Below, piece after piece: positions 8,468 through 16,661 of a stretch of DNA of 64,000 nt; the first letter of the stretch is position 1, and every line of letters begins with the position of its first letter. The notes under the pieces were generated by a model. The model was not told where the DNA came from. It searched no databases and saw nothing but the letters and a program-made list of their open reading frames with translations. The DNA comes from Streptococcus constellatus (GTDB taxonomy: Bacteria > Bacillota > Bacilli > Lactobacillales > Streptococcaceae): positions 1-64,000 of the forward strand of contig NZ_CABHMZ010000013.1 in the NCBI RefSeq assembly GCF_902167705.1, in the 5' to 3' direction. The translations under genes and the position numbers were made by a program.

Positions 8468-10012
8468 TTGAAATTTAATGAATTACATTTGTCTGCTGAA
8501 TTGTTAGCAGAAATTGAAAAAGCAGGCTTTGTTGAAGCCAGTCCAATCCAAGAACAAACAATCCCGCTTGCTATGGCAGGAAAAGATGTGATTGGACAAG
8601 CTCAGACTGGTACAGGAAAGACAGCCGCTTTTGGTTTTCCAACTCTTGAAAAAATTAACACAGAAAATCCTGTTGTTCAAGCTCTAGTTATTGCACCAAC
8701 CCGTGAATTAGCTGTTCAAAGTCAGGAAGAACTCTTCCGTTTCGGTCGTAGTAAAGGAGTGAAAGTCCGATCCGTTTATGGTGGGTCTAGCATTGAAAAG
8801 CAAATTAAAGCTTTGAAATCAGGTGCTCACATTGTTGTAGGAACCCCAGGACGTTTATTAGACCTCATTAAGCGCAAGGCGTTGAAACTCAATCATGTAG
8901 AAACTCTTATTTTAGATGAAGCAGATGAAATGCTCAATATGGGTTTCTTAGAAGACATTGAAGCAATCATCTCACGCGTGCCAGAAGAGCGTCAAACCCT
9001 GCTCTTTTCAGCTACTATGCCAGATGCTATCAAGCGGATTGGCGTGAAGTTTATGAAAGAGCCAACGCATGTCAAAATTGCAGCAAAAGAATTGACAACA
9101 GAGTTGGTGGATCAATATTATATCCGTGTAAAAGAAAATGAAAAATTTGATACCATGACACGCCTCATGGATGTGGAGCAACCAGAACTTTCTATCGTTT
9201 TTGGGCGTACCAAACGCCGAGTTGATGAATTGACTCGTGGGCTTAAAATCCGTGGTTTCCGCGCAGAGGGGATTCATGGCGATTTAGACCAAGGAAAACG
9301 TCTCCGTGTTCTTCGTGACTTCAAAAATGGCAATTTGGATGTTCTTGTTGCGACAGATGTTGCTGCACGTGGATTGGACATTTCTGGTGTTACTCATGTT
9401 TACAATTACGATATTCCACAAGACCCAGAAAGTTATGTGCATCGTATCGGACGGACAGGTCGTGCTGGTAAATCTGGTCAATCCATTACATTTGTTGCAC
9501 CAAATGAAATGGGTTATCTTCAAATTATTGAAAGCTTAACCAAAAAACGTATGAAAGGCATGAAGCCAGCAACTGCAGAAGAAGCCTTTCAAGCTAAGAA
9601 AAAAGTTGCACTCAAAAAGATTGAGCGAGATTTTGCAGATGAGACTATCCGTAGCAATTTTGAGAAATTTGGCAAAGATGCTCGTAAACTAGCGGCTGAA
9701 TTTACGCCAGAAGAGTTAGCCTTATATATTTTGAGCTTGACGGTGCAAGATCCAGATACTCTTCCAGAAGTGGAAATTGCGCGTGAAAAACCACTACCAT
9801 TTAAATATATTCCTGGTGCCAACAAGGGAAATCGGAATAATAAAGGCGGCAATCGCCGTGAACGGGGTAGCAGACGTGACAATTACAAAAAGGGCGCTCG
9901 CAATGAGCATTTTGACAAGGAAAAACGCTATCGCAAAGAGCACAAAAAACCTCGCAATACTTCAAGTGAAAAGAAAACAGGTTTTGTCATCCGCAATAAA
10001 GGTGATAAATAA
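8468..10012 (+). CDS. cshA: DEAD-box RNA helicase CshA
   Basis: An ATP-dependent RNA helicase acting in RNA decay and cold adaptation. Motifs are in order: Q motif SPIQEQTIPLA, Walker A AQTGTGKT, PTREL, GG, TPGR, DEAD, SAT, then the second RecA domain with VATDVAARGLDI and HRIGRTGRAG. The C-terminal tail is basic and Arg/Gly/Lys rich, for RNA binding, and ends FVIRNKGDK as in streptococcal orthologues. The open frame extends upstream, but homology to KFNELHLSAELL places the start at TTG 8468, giving 514 residues. That puts a terminator-like hairpin in the leader. A strong terminator follows. Confidence 0.95.
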   Translation: MKFNELHLSAELLAEIEKAGFVEASPIQEQTIPLAMAGKDVIGQAQTGTGKTAAFGFPTLEKINTENPVVQALVIAPTRELAVQSQEELFRFGRSKGVKVRSVYGGSSIEKQIKALKSGAHIVVGTPGRLLDLIKRKALKLNHVETLILDEADEMLNMGFLEDIEAIISRVPEERQTLLFSATMPDAIKRIGVKFMKEPTHVKIAAKELTTELVDQYYIRVKENEKFDTMTRLMDVEQPELSIVFGRTKRRVDELTRGLKIRGFRAEGIHGDLDQGKRLRVLRDFKNGNLDVLVATDVAARGLDISGVTHVYNYDIPQDPESYVHRIGRTGRAGKSGQSITFVAPNEMGYLQIIESLTKKRMKGMKPATAEEAFQAKKKVALKKIERDFADETIRSNFEKFGKDARKLAAEFTPEELALYILSLTVQDPDTLPEVEIAREKPLPFKYIPGANKGNRNNKGGNRRERGSRRDNYKKGARNEHFDKEKRYRKEHKKPRNTSSEKKTGFVIRNKGDK

Positions 10013-10024
10013 CTATGCAATAAT

Positions 10025-10052
10025 AAAAAGGCGAACAGAAATTCGTCTTTTT
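10025..10052 (+). terminator. Terminator after cshA
   Basis: AAAAAGGCGAA pairs with TTCGTCTTTTT around a 6-nt loop. The A-run on the left arm means it could also serve the convergent lacD. Confidence 0.8.
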
Positions 10053-10076
10053 ATATTTTTATAAGGAGATACAAAG

Positions 10077-11027
10077 TTATTTAAATACAACAGGCGTAGC
10101 AGTCTCTTGGAGAACTGCATCTAAATCGACAATGTTTTGTTTGCCTACTGTTTCAAGCCATTGAATCGTAGCTGCTTTTCCACCTTCTTGATAGGCTTGG
10201 GTAGCACCAGCCCAAGTAGCACGTCCGCAAAGAACACCGTTGAAAGTTGAACCGGATTCTTTAGCAAAGCGGAGTGTATCTTGGAAAAGTTGAGCTGAAA
10301 CGCCAGCAGATAAGAAAATAAATGGAAGAGAAGTTGCATCACTTTGTTCTTTGTAGAAAGTAGCAGCTTCTTTTTTACTGTAAAGAATTTTATCCTTAGC
10401 GAAACCTTCAACGTATTTCATATTGACTGGAACTTCGACTTTGAGAACATCTACGCCAAATCGTTCTTGTGAGTAAAGTTGCATAGCTTCAATGACTTTA
10501 TAAGGTTTGAGTTTGGCATATTCTTTTTCATCTGTCACCTTGGCGTCATAAGAAACCAACTCAAGGAAAAATGGCATATCTTCGGCTTTGCATTCAGAAG
10601 CAATTCGTTCGATAAAGGCTTCTTTAATGTCATTAACCTCTTTCCCTTCGTCAACATCCACATAGAGTAAGACTTTCACAGCATCAGCACCTTGGGCCTT
10701 AAGGCGTTGGACCGATACATTTTCGACAAGGTCGGGGAAGCGACCGGGTATAGTTTTGTCATAGCCTGTTTTTTCGTAAGCAACGAGCAATCCAGCATTT
10801 TCATCCCGAGCTGCTGCAGCTTTCCAGCCCAATTCTGGGTCAAGTAAAATAGAAGAAGCATACTTGGTTAAATGTTTCGATACTAACACTTTAAATTCTT
10901 CCAATTGCTCAATTGGGGTATTTTCGCCCAGCATACGGCGTAAAGCTCCACGTTGGTCAATGGCTAAAGCACCAATGATTCCGCTTTCATCACATAAACA
11001 TTTTAATTTGTCTTGCTTTATTGTCAT
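10077..11027 (-). CDS. lacD: Tagatose 1,6-diphosphate aldolase
   Basis: LacD splits tagatose-1,6-bisphosphate into dihydroxyacetone phosphate and glyceraldehyde-3-phosphate, the last step of the tagatose-6-phosphate pathway. The 316-residue class I aldolase has the opening [19 protein letters not shown], the DPELGW segment, and the lysine-bearing [10 protein letters not shown] near residue 190. It is monocistronic and divergent from lacR, with an ideal sigma-A promoter in the shared gap. Separation of lacD from lacAB and from the kinase, all on one 6-kb stretch but on different transcripts, is unlike the single lacABCD operon of Staphylococcus aureus or Lactococcus. Confidence 0.94.
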   Translation of the reverse strand: MTIKQDKLKCLCDESGIIGALAIDQRGALRRMLGENTPIEQLEEFKVLVSKHLTKYASSILLDPELGWKAAAARDENAGLLVAYEKTGYDKTIPGRFPDLVENVSVQRLKAQGADAVKVLLYVDVDEGKEVNDIKEAFIERIASECKAEDMPFFLELVSYDAKVTDEKEYAKLKPYKVIEAMQLYSQERFGVDVLKVEVPVNMKYVEGFAKDKILYSKKEAATFYKEQSDATSLPFIFLSAGVSAQLFQDTLRFAKESGSTFNGVLCGRATWAGATQAYQEGGKAATIQWLETVGKQNIVDLDAVLQETATPVVFK

Positions 11028-11057
11028 GTTTAGACTCCTTTTGTTTTGTACAGTTCA

Positions 11058-11086
11058 ATTATAAAACACAAACAAAACAAAGTCAA
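11058..11086 (-). promoter_or_regulatory. lacD promoter with putative LacR site
   Basis: On the minus strand TTGACT (11086-11081) and TATAAT (11063-11058) are 17 bp apart. The spacer is made of TTTGTTTTGTTTGTG repeats. Similar TTTGTTT tracts occur at the lacA promoter, so they may be LacR operators; this is inference. Confidence 0.7.
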
Positions 11087-11148
11087 ACAATAATTTACAA
11101 AAATCAAAAAAATATTGTTTTTAATTTTTCAAAATGAATAAATTGTTG

Positions 11149-11154
11149 TATAAT
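11149..11154 (+). promoter_or_regulatory. lacR -10 element
   Basis: TATAAT precedes lacR by 41 bp. No good -35 is present at the right spacing, so the promoter is weak or depends on the region shared with lacD. Confidence 0.45.
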
Positions 11155-11195
11155 ATATTTGAGGAATCTAATAATATAATTAGAAAGGAGACAAA

Positions 11196-11942
11196 ATGAA
11201 AGAAGGACGACATAGAGTTATTCTTCAAGAACTGGATCAGCAAGGTGTTGTTTCTGTTAAGAAATTAAAAGAACTGCTGGATGTGACGGACATGACAATA
11301 CGGCGGGATTTGATTGACCTAGAAAAGCAGGGCTTACTGACTCGCGTTCATGGAGGAGCTCATAAGAGGGTAAAAAATGGCTTGAACGAAGCTTCGCATA
11401 CTGAAAAAACGATGTTGAATATCAAAGAAAAACAAACAATCGCTCAAAAATGTGCTAATTTGATTTCTTCTGGTGACACGGTTTTTATCGGTTCGGGAAC
11501 AACGACGGATTTTATCGGAGATTATTTGGCTGATAAAAGTGTGAGTATTGTGACAAATTCGCTCCCTATTTTTGAAAAATTAAAAGACAATCCTAATTGC
11601 GATATTATTTTAATAGGTGGTCGGTATCGGGTGAAGACACAAACGTTTGTAGGGCAATTTGCGAATAACTTGTTGAAGGAAATCAAAGTTTCCAAAGCGT
11701 TTATTGGTGTCAATGGAATTGACGGTCATAATGTTACGACTGCTAATGAAGAAGAAGGAAATGGCAATGCCATTATTTTGAACAATGCAATCGAAAAATA
11801 TATTGTGGCAGATAATAGTAAATTTGACAGCTATTCTTTCTATTGTTTCTATCAATTGGATGATTTAGATGCAGTGATTACAGATGACGATATTTCACCT
11901 AAGGTCAAGGAAAAGTATAAATCTTATACAAATGTGTTATAG
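11196..11942 (+). CDS. lacR: DeoR-family lactose/galactose repressor
   Basis: A 248-residue DeoR-type regulator. The N-terminal winged helix-turn-helix is clear (VSVKKLKELLDVTDMTIRRD, residues 15-35), followed by the family motif GLLTRVHGGAH. The C-terminal sugar-phosphate sensor domain has GSGTTTDFIGDYL near residue 101 and the NGID motif. LacR repressors are released by tagatose-6-phosphate. It is divergent from lacD and lies amid lac genes on both strands, so lacD, lacAB and the galactose PTS are the expected targets. Ribosome site GAAAGGAG is upstream. Confidence 0.93.
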   Translation: MKEGRHRVILQELDQQGVVSVKKLKELLDVTDMTIRRDLIDLEKQGLLTRVHGGAHKRVKNGLNEASHTEKTMLNIKEKQTIAQKCANLISSGDTVFIGSGTTTDFIGDYLADKSVSIVTNSLPIFEKLKDNPNCDIILIGGRYRVKTQTFVGQFANNLLKEIKVSKAFIGVNGIDGHNVTTANEEEGNGNAIILNNAIEKYIVADNSKFDSYSFYCFYQLDDLDAVITDDDISPKVKEKYKSYTNVL

Positions 11943-11955
11943 TTAAATAAAAAAT

Positions 11956-11992
11956 AAGAGGTTGAGACAAAAGTTCCCAACCTCTTGTTTTT
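11956..11992. terminator. Terminator between convergent lacR and lacB
   Basis: AAGAGGTTG and CAACCTCTT form a 9-bp stem, followed by GTTTTT. The hairpin resembles the tail hairpin of the structured repeats seen at 45 and 54 kb. Confidence 0.8.
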
Positions 11993-12010
11993 ATGAGTAT
12001 CAGTTTTTAT

Positions 12011-12529
12011 TTAATCATGGTAGTCTCCGCGAGCCCATTTAGCATTTTCTTCATCAAAAATATGGTCATTTTTAGCGACTTCAGGACTGACTTTGATGCT
12101 GTTATCGATTTTTTCGATCAGTTGTTTATTGGCTTCTGTTGGCTCGTACTCTGTTTCAAGAAAGACATCAACGATATTATGAATAAGATTTTGACCAAGA
12201 ATACGTCCACCAAAAGCGATGATATTTGCATTGAGTTCTTTCTTTGCATAGCGTGCGGTTAGAACGTCACCAACAAGAGCTACACGAGTACCGGGAACTT
12301 TGTCAGCAGAAACAGAGATACCGACTCCTGTACCACAAAGGGCAATTCCAAGATCGGCTTTTCCTGAAACAACATTTTCTGCAATCAGACGACCAAAGAT
12401 TGGGTAATGAGTCCGGTGAAAGTCATAGGTTCCGACATCAATGACTTCATGACCGAGGTCTTTTAAATGTTCAGAAATTTTCATTTTTGTATCTGTTACG
12501 ATATGGTCACAGCCAAGAGCGATTTTCAT
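12011..12529 (-). CDS. lacB: Galactose-6-phosphate isomerase subunit LacB
   Basis: LacB with LacA forms the heteromeric isomerase that turns galactose-6-phosphate into tagatose-6-phosphate. The 172-residue length is normal. The RpiB/LacAB fold shows [10 protein letters not shown] at the start, the active-site loop [18 protein letters not shown] near residue 65, and FGGRILG near residue 106. It lies 18 bp downstream of lacA on the minus strand behind a good ribosome site, so both come from the divergent promoter at 13012-13040. Confidence 0.96.
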   Translation of the reverse strand: MKIALGCDHIVTDTKMKISEHLKDLGHEVIDVGTYDFHRTHYPIFGRLIAENVVSGKADLGIALCGTGVGISVSADKVPGTRVALVGDVLTARYAKKELNANIIAFGGRILGQNLIHNIVDVFLETEYEPTEANKQLIEKIDNSIKVSPEVAKNDHIFDEENAKWARGDYHD

Positions 12530-12547
12530 AATTTTTCCTCCTACCCT

Positions 12548-12979
12548 TTAACATAATTTATTAAGCATATCAATGCGAACTTGGTGGCGTCCAGCATCAT
12601 AGTCAGCTTTTAAATAAGCTTCTGCACAGGCATTTGCCAATTCTTCACCGAGAATAGCTGCACCGAGAGTGATAATGCGTGTAGAATTGTGGCGAATGGT
12701 CATCATAGCAGAATGCTCATCTGAAACAGCAGCACAAATGATGCCACGGTGTTTATTTGCAACCATATAAGAACCAACTGCAAAGCGATCAAACAAAATA
12801 CCACGGGCAGTATCATCTTTTCGTAATTCTTCAACAAGAGCATCTGTCGAGTCGACAAAATCAGCAGCACCTTCTTGTTCGTTGAGATCTTTAATGTCAT
12901 AACCAAGTTGGAGTAAATGAGTTTTTACTTTATTTTTTAACTCAAAACCATCACGGTCTGTACCTAGTATAACTTTCAT
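12548..12979 (-). CDS. lacA: Galactose-6-phosphate isomerase subunit LacA
   Basis: LacA is the partner subunit of LacB. The 143-residue protein opens MKVILGTDRDGFELKNKVK and carries GAAILG in the conserved C-terminal half. LacA lacks the catalytic Cys-Gly-Thr-Gly loop of LacB; here the equivalent stretch reads GILFDRFAVGSYM. It is the first gene of the minus-strand lacAB operon, with AAGGAGG upstream. The promoter is divergent from that of the galactitol-type PTS genes, a compact control region for uptake and first catabolic step. Confidence 0.95.
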   Translation of the reverse strand: MKVILGTDRDGFELKNKVKTHLLQLGYDIKDLNEQEGAADFVDSTDALVEELRKDDTARGILFDRFAVGSYMVANKHRGIICAAVSDEHSAMMTIRHNSTRIITLGAAILGEELANACAEAYLKADYDAGRHQVRIDMLNKLC

Positions 12980-13011
12980 TGTTATACCTCCTTTTTTTAT
13001 TTCACAACAAC

Positions 13012-13040
13012 ATCATAACATCTCACGCAAATATTGTCAA
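13012..13040 (-). promoter_or_regulatory. lacAB promoter
   Basis: On the minus strand TTGACA (13040-13035) and TATGAT (13017-13012) are separated by 17 bp. Upstream lie TTTGTTT and ATGTTA tracts that could bind LacR. Confidence 0.75.
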
Positions 13041-13073
13041 ACAAAAAATAACATAAAAAAACATAACAAACTA

Positions 13074-13102
13074 TTGACACCGTTTACATATAATGATATA
13101 CT
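13074..13102 (+). promoter_or_regulatory. Galactose PTS operon promoter
   Basis: TTGACA (13074-13079) and TATACT (13097-13102) with a 17-bp spacer form a near-consensus sigma-A promoter. A perfect cre box overlaps the -35 and spacer. Confidence 0.85.
13075..13089 (-). promoter_or_regulatory. cre box (CcpA operator)
   Basis: The minus strand reads ATGTAAACGGTGTCA, matching the cre consensus WTGNAAACGNWNNCW at every position. Binding of CcpA here would block RNA polymerase at the PTS promoter, giving glucose repression. Confidence 0.8.
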
Positions 13103-13143
13103 TTACTTATAAACAAAATAGAACAAAATAGAAGGAGGCTATG

Positions 13144-13623
13144 ATGGAACTTTATCAGTTGTTCGATAAAGATTTAGTCTTTTGTCTGCATGCTGACAGT
13201 CAAGAAGAGCTTTTCAATCAGGTTGCAAATCTCCTTGAGGAGAGGCACATTGTAACGTCTTCTTATAAAGACGCCTTGATTGAGCGAGAGAAGTCCTTTC
13301 CTACGGGGCTGGACATGGAATTTTTAGGGAAAAATTTGCCGAATGTAGCAATTCCGCATACGGATATTGTCCATAATTTAGCAGAAAAGGTGGTTGTAGT
13401 CCGCTTAGATCAGCCGGTGACTTTTCATAATATGATTGTTCCGTCAAATGAAGTACAAGTATCGCTTTTGTTCTTCATTATCAATAATTCTAATGCCAGT
13501 CAAACGAATATCTTGGCTCAATTGATGGATTTCTTTACTGCTGACGGCAACCTAGAGTCCTTATCCGAGCTGGATGAGGCAGATAAACTATTTCACTATA
13601 TATCAGAAACAATAAATCATTAA
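13144..13623 (+). CDS. PTS EIIA component, fructose/galactitol type
   Basis: This 159-residue protein is a PTS_EIIA_2 domain that passes phosphate from HPr to the EIIB partner. The phospho-accepting histidine is in NVAIPHTD near residue 78. It is first in an A-B-C order with separate EIIB and EIIC genes, as in galactitol-type systems. ATG occurs at 13141 and 13144. The strong GAAGGAGG ends at 13138, so the second start has better spacing. Comparable galactitol-like systems next to lac genes take up galactose in other oral streptococci; galactose is therefore the likely substrate. Confidence 0.88.
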   Translation: MELYQLFDKDLVFCLHADSQEELFNQVANLLEERHIVTSSYKDALIEREKSFPTGLDMEFLGKNLPNVAIPHTDIVHNLAEKVVVVRLDQPVTFHNMIVPSNEVQVSLLFFIINNSNASQTNILAQLMDFFTADGNLESLSELDEADKLFHYISETINH

Positions 13624-13640
13624 AAATGGAGGATTTTACA

Positions 13641-13946
13641 ATGATTAAAATTTTAGCAGCTTGTGGAGCAGGAGTAAACTCAAGCCACCAAATCAAAAAT
13701 GCTCTTGAAGAAGAACTTTCAAATCGTGGCTATGATGTCCAATGCGATGCGGTAATGGTCAAAGATGTGAATGAAGACTTGATAAAAGGTTATGATATTT
13801 TCACCCCAATAGCAGCAACGGATTTGGGATTTGAACCGGGGATTCCTGTTATTGAAGCAGGACCAATTTTATTCCGTATTCCAGCCATGAGTGCACCAGT
13901 ATATGACAATATTGAAGCAGCTATTAAGGAACATGGACTTAGTTAA
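13641..13946 (+). CDS. PTS EIIB component, galactitol type
   Basis: A 101-residue EIIB with the phosphocysteine loop ILAACGAGVNSSHQ at residues 4-17, the pattern of galactitol-family IIB proteins. It accepts phosphate from EIIA and passes it to the sugar during transport. An upstream in-frame ATG at 13626 overlaps the GGAGG ribosome site itself, so the second ATG at 13641 is the start. Transcribed with EIIA 17 bp upstream. A hairpin lies between it and the EIIC gene. Confidence 0.9.
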   Translation: MIKILAACGAGVNSSHQIKNALEEELSNRGYDVQCDAVMVKDVNEDLIKGYDIFTPIAATDLGFEPGIPVIEAGPILFRIPAMSAPVYDNIEAAIKEHGLS

Positions 13947-13990
13947 AGCAATTCATTAGAAAAAAACAAAAAAATGAAAAATTGAAACGC

Positions 13991-14013
13991 TAGATAAAAA
14001 CAATTTTTATCTA
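13991..14013 (+). other. Intercistronic hairpin between EIIB and EIIC
   Basis: TAGATAAAAA and TTTTTATCTA form a 10-bp stem with a 3-nt loop. There is no T-run after it, so it looks like an RNA-processing or stability hairpin rather than a terminator. Confidence 0.55.
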
Positions 14014-14076
14014 CTGAAATAGTTATTTCACTTTTCATTCACTATCATCCAAAAAATAAAATCGGGAGGATTTTTT

Positions 14077-15552
14077 ATGAATGTCATTATTGACTTAGCG
14101 AATCGCTTCTTTAAACCCATTTTGGATATGGGTGCACCAATTATCATGTTGATAGTCTTGACGGTGCTTGCTTTATGCTTTGGAGTGAAGTTTTCCAAAG
14201 CCTTGGAAGGTGGTATTAAACTTGCCATAGCTCTTACGGGTATTGGTGCCATTATCGGTATGTTAAATGGTGCTTTCTCGGCTTCACTTGCGAAATTCGT
14301 TGAAAATACAGGAATTCAACTCAATATTACAGACGTTGGTTGGGCACCATTGGCGACGATTACATGGGGTTCTGCTTGGACGCTTTACTTCTTACTCATT
14401 ATGCTCATCGTCAATGTTGTGATGTTAATTACGAAAAAAACGGATACCTTAGATGTTGATATTTTTGATATTTGGCATTTATCAATTACAGGTCTATTGA
14501 TTAAATGGTATGCGGATAATAATGGTGTTAGCCAAGGAGTGTCGCTCTTTGTAGCAACGCTTGCAGTCGTACTTGTCGGAGTAATGAAAATTATTAACTC
14601 TGACTTAATGAAGCCAACATTTGATGACTTGCTCAATGCACCAAGTTCGTCTCCAATGACATCTACTCACATGAACTACATGATGAATCCAGTTATCATG
14701 GTTTTGGATAAGATTTTTGATAAATTCTTCCCTTGGTTGGATAAATATGACTTTGACGCTGCAAAATTGAATAAGAAAATTGGTTTCTGGGGTTCTAAAT
14801 TCTTCATTGGATTTATTCTTGGGATTGTAATTGGAATTATGGGAACGCCGCATCCAGTATCTGGCGTTGCCGAAGCAGCAAAATGGTCACTTGTTATCAA
14901 AGGTTGGTTATCTCTTGGTTTGACAGCTGGTGTCTGCTTGGAATTGTTCTCACTTATTGGTTCTTGGTTCATCGCGGCAGTAGAACCTCTTTCACAAGGA
15001 ATTACAAATGTTGCAACAAAACGTCTTCAAGGACGTAAATTCAATATTGGACTTGACTGGCCATTTATCGCAGGTCGTGCAGAAATCTGGGCATGTGCCA
15101 ATGTTTTAGCACCAATTATGCTAGTAGAAGCAGTCCTTCTTTCTAAAGTCGGAAATGGTATTTTGCCACTTGCTGGGATTATTGCAATGGGTGTTACTCC
15201 AGCACTTCTGGTTGTTACACGCGGTAAGCTTATCCGAATGATTGTATTTGGAACTCTATTGCTTCCGCTCTTCCTTCTTTCTGGAACCCTTATTGCGCCA
15301 TTTGTTACGGACTTAGCGAAAGGCGTAGATGCATTTCCTAAAGGGGTAGCTAGCACACAATTGATTACCCACTCTACTCTTGAAGGCCCAATTGAAAAAT
15401 TACTTGGTTGGACAATCGGAAATGCTACAACAGGCGATATCAAAGCTATCTTTGGTGTTATTGTCTTTCTAGTGTTCTATATTGGTATCTTTGCTTGGTA
15501 TAGAAAACAAATGATTAAGCGAAATGAAGAATACGCTACAAATGCAAAATAG
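14077..15552 (+). CDS. PTS EIIC component, galactitol type (probable galactose permease)
   Basis: A 491-residue membrane permease with about ten to twelve hydrophobic segments. Its sequence is of the GatC/SgcC class, for example the opening NRFFKPILDMGAPIIMLIVL, PHPVSGVAEAAKW near residue 260, and the FIAGRAEIWACANVLAP segment near residue 330. It carries sugar across the membrane while EIIB phosphorylates it. GGGAGG precedes the ATG. Placement next to lacAB and a tagatose-6-phosphate kinase, and the absence of galactitol dehydrogenase, argue for galactose rather than galactitol as substrate. Confidence 0.9.
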   Translation: MNVIIDLANRFFKPILDMGAPIIMLIVLTVLALCFGVKFSKALEGGIKLAIALTGIGAIIGMLNGAFSASLAKFVENTGIQLNITDVGWAPLATITWGSAWTLYFLLIMLIVNVVMLITKKTDTLDVDIFDIWHLSITGLLIKWYADNNGVSQGVSLFVATLAVVLVGVMKIINSDLMKPTFDDLLNAPSSSPMTSTHMNYMMNPVIMVLDKIFDKFFPWLDKYDFDAAKLNKKIGFWGSKFFIGFILGIVIGIMGTPHPVSGVAEAAKWSLVIKGWLSLGLTAGVCLELFSLIGSWFIAAVEPLSQGITNVATKRLQGRKFNIGLDWPFIAGRAEIWACANVLAPIMLVEAVLLSKVGNGILPLAGIIAMGVTPALLVVTRGKLIRMIVFGTLLLPLFLLSGTLIAPFVTDLAKGVDAFPKGVASTQLITHSTLEGPIEKLLGWTIGNATTGDIKAIFGVIVFLVFYIGIFAWYRKQMIKRNEEYATNAK

Positions 15553-15569
15553 AATAATAAGATAACAAT

Positions 15570-15606
15570 AAGCTGGACTATTCCTTTTGAAATAGTCTGG
15601 CTTTTG
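15570..15606 (+). terminator. Terminator between EIIC and the LacC-like kinase
   Basis: AAGCTGGACTATT pairs with AATAGTCTGGCTT around a short loop, with a short T-run. It probably tunes kinase expression below that of the transporter, as no separate promoter is obvious before the kinase. Confidence 0.6.
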
Positions 15607-15630
15607 ATTGAAAAAAAGGAAGGAAGAAAC

Positions 15631-16563
15631 ATGATTCATTTAGTTTGTCCAAATCCAGCTTTGGATCGGACAGTTTTACTTAGTCAGTTTAAAGAAGATG
15701 TGGTCAATCGACCAAGTCAAGTTCACGAGAATGCTGGTGGGAAAAGTTTTAATGTTGCTTATGTCCTGAATTGCGAAAAAGGCGAAGAACAAGGAAATTT
15801 TTGCATTCATACAATGTTAGGTGGCAAAATGGGCGAATATATTCAACAATTAAATGAAGAAGACGGTATTCCGCTCGTTGTGACAGAAGTTGATAAAAAT
15901 ACGCGTACTTGTACAATTATGATTGATACAGAATTAGGAAAGACCTATCTTGTGTATGAAGCTGGATTTGAGCTGAATAAGGATTTATTAGAACAATTCA
16001 CTTCAAATCTTATAAAGCGCATTCAATCTGGAGATAGCGTTGTGTTTTCTGGCTCTTTGATGAAAGGGATGCCAGATGATTATATTGCACAAATTGGTCG
16101 TCTTTTGCCAGAAGATGTGAATTTAGTAGTAGACACAAGCGGTGTCGCACTAAAAGCAGCTTTTTCAGCACAACCTGACATTGTAAAAATTAACGATGAA
16201 GAATTGGCAGAATTAACAGGATGTCCAGTTGAAACTGCAGAAGAAGCAGCAAAACTTCTCAAAGAATATACTAAAATTCCCTATTTCATTGTGACAATGG
16301 GAGGAAAAGGAGTCGTAGCACGTCTGAAAGATGATGTTTTCCAACTGACGTTTCCAACAATTCATGTTAAAAATCCTATTGCGTCAGGGGACTTTTTCCT
16401 TGGAAGTCTCTGCCATGCTTTAGAAAGTAGGGGGAGAGTTGATAGAGAAGCTGTCATTTGTGCCTGTGCTTATGCAACAGCTAACTGCCTGCAATGGACT
16501 CCAAAAGTAGACCCAGCCGATGTAAAACGAATTGTAGAAGAAATCGAACTAACAACATTGTAA
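15631..16563 (+). CDS. lacC: PfkB-family kinase, LacC-like tagatose-6-phosphate kinase
   Basis: A 310-residue ribokinase-fold sugar kinase, the LacC length. PfkB signature 1 is present as HENAGGKSFNVAYVL near residue 30. Signature 2 is NPIASGDFFLGSL near residue 250, with the catalytic aspartate retained; the usual glycine before SGD is alanine here. It should phosphorylate tagatose-6-phosphate to the 1,6-bisphosphate used by LacD. The sequence is rather divergent from classical LacC, and 1-phosphofructokinase is an alternative, but context with lacA, lacB and lacD and no other candidate kinase nearby supports LacC. Start ATG 15631 follows AAGGAAGGA. Confidence 0.78.
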   Translation: MIHLVCPNPALDRTVLLSQFKEDVVNRPSQVHENAGGKSFNVAYVLNCEKGEEQGNFCIHTMLGGKMGEYIQQLNEEDGIPLVVTEVDKNTRTCTIMIDTELGKTYLVYEAGFELNKDLLEQFTSNLIKRIQSGDSVVFSGSLMKGMPDDYIAQIGRLLPEDVNLVVDTSGVALKAAFSAQPDIVKINDEELAELTGCPVETAEEAAKLLKEYTKIPYFIVTMGGKGVVARLKDDVFQLTFPTIHVKNPIASGDFFLGSLCHALESRGRVDREAVICACAYATANCLQWTPKVDPADVKRIVEEIELTTL

Positions 16564-16600
16564 ATTCTTTCTACAGTTTATATGATATTTTTTGAATGTA

Positions 16601-16630
16601 TTGACTTAGGAAATCCCCTCTTTATATAAT
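16601..16630 (+). promoter_or_regulatory. Promoter of the methyltransferase-like membrane gene
   Basis: TTGACT (16601-16606) and TATAAT (16625-16630) are 18 bp apart, 32 bp before the ATG. This makes the gene an independent transcript inside the lac region. Confidence 0.7.
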
Positions 16631-16661
16631 AAAATAGATTATTTTATTATAAGGAGGTCGT

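Noticed and set aside
13985..14000. cre box near TTGAAACGCTAG upstream of the EIIC gene
   Set aside because: The spacing between TG and CG is one base too short for the cre consensus.
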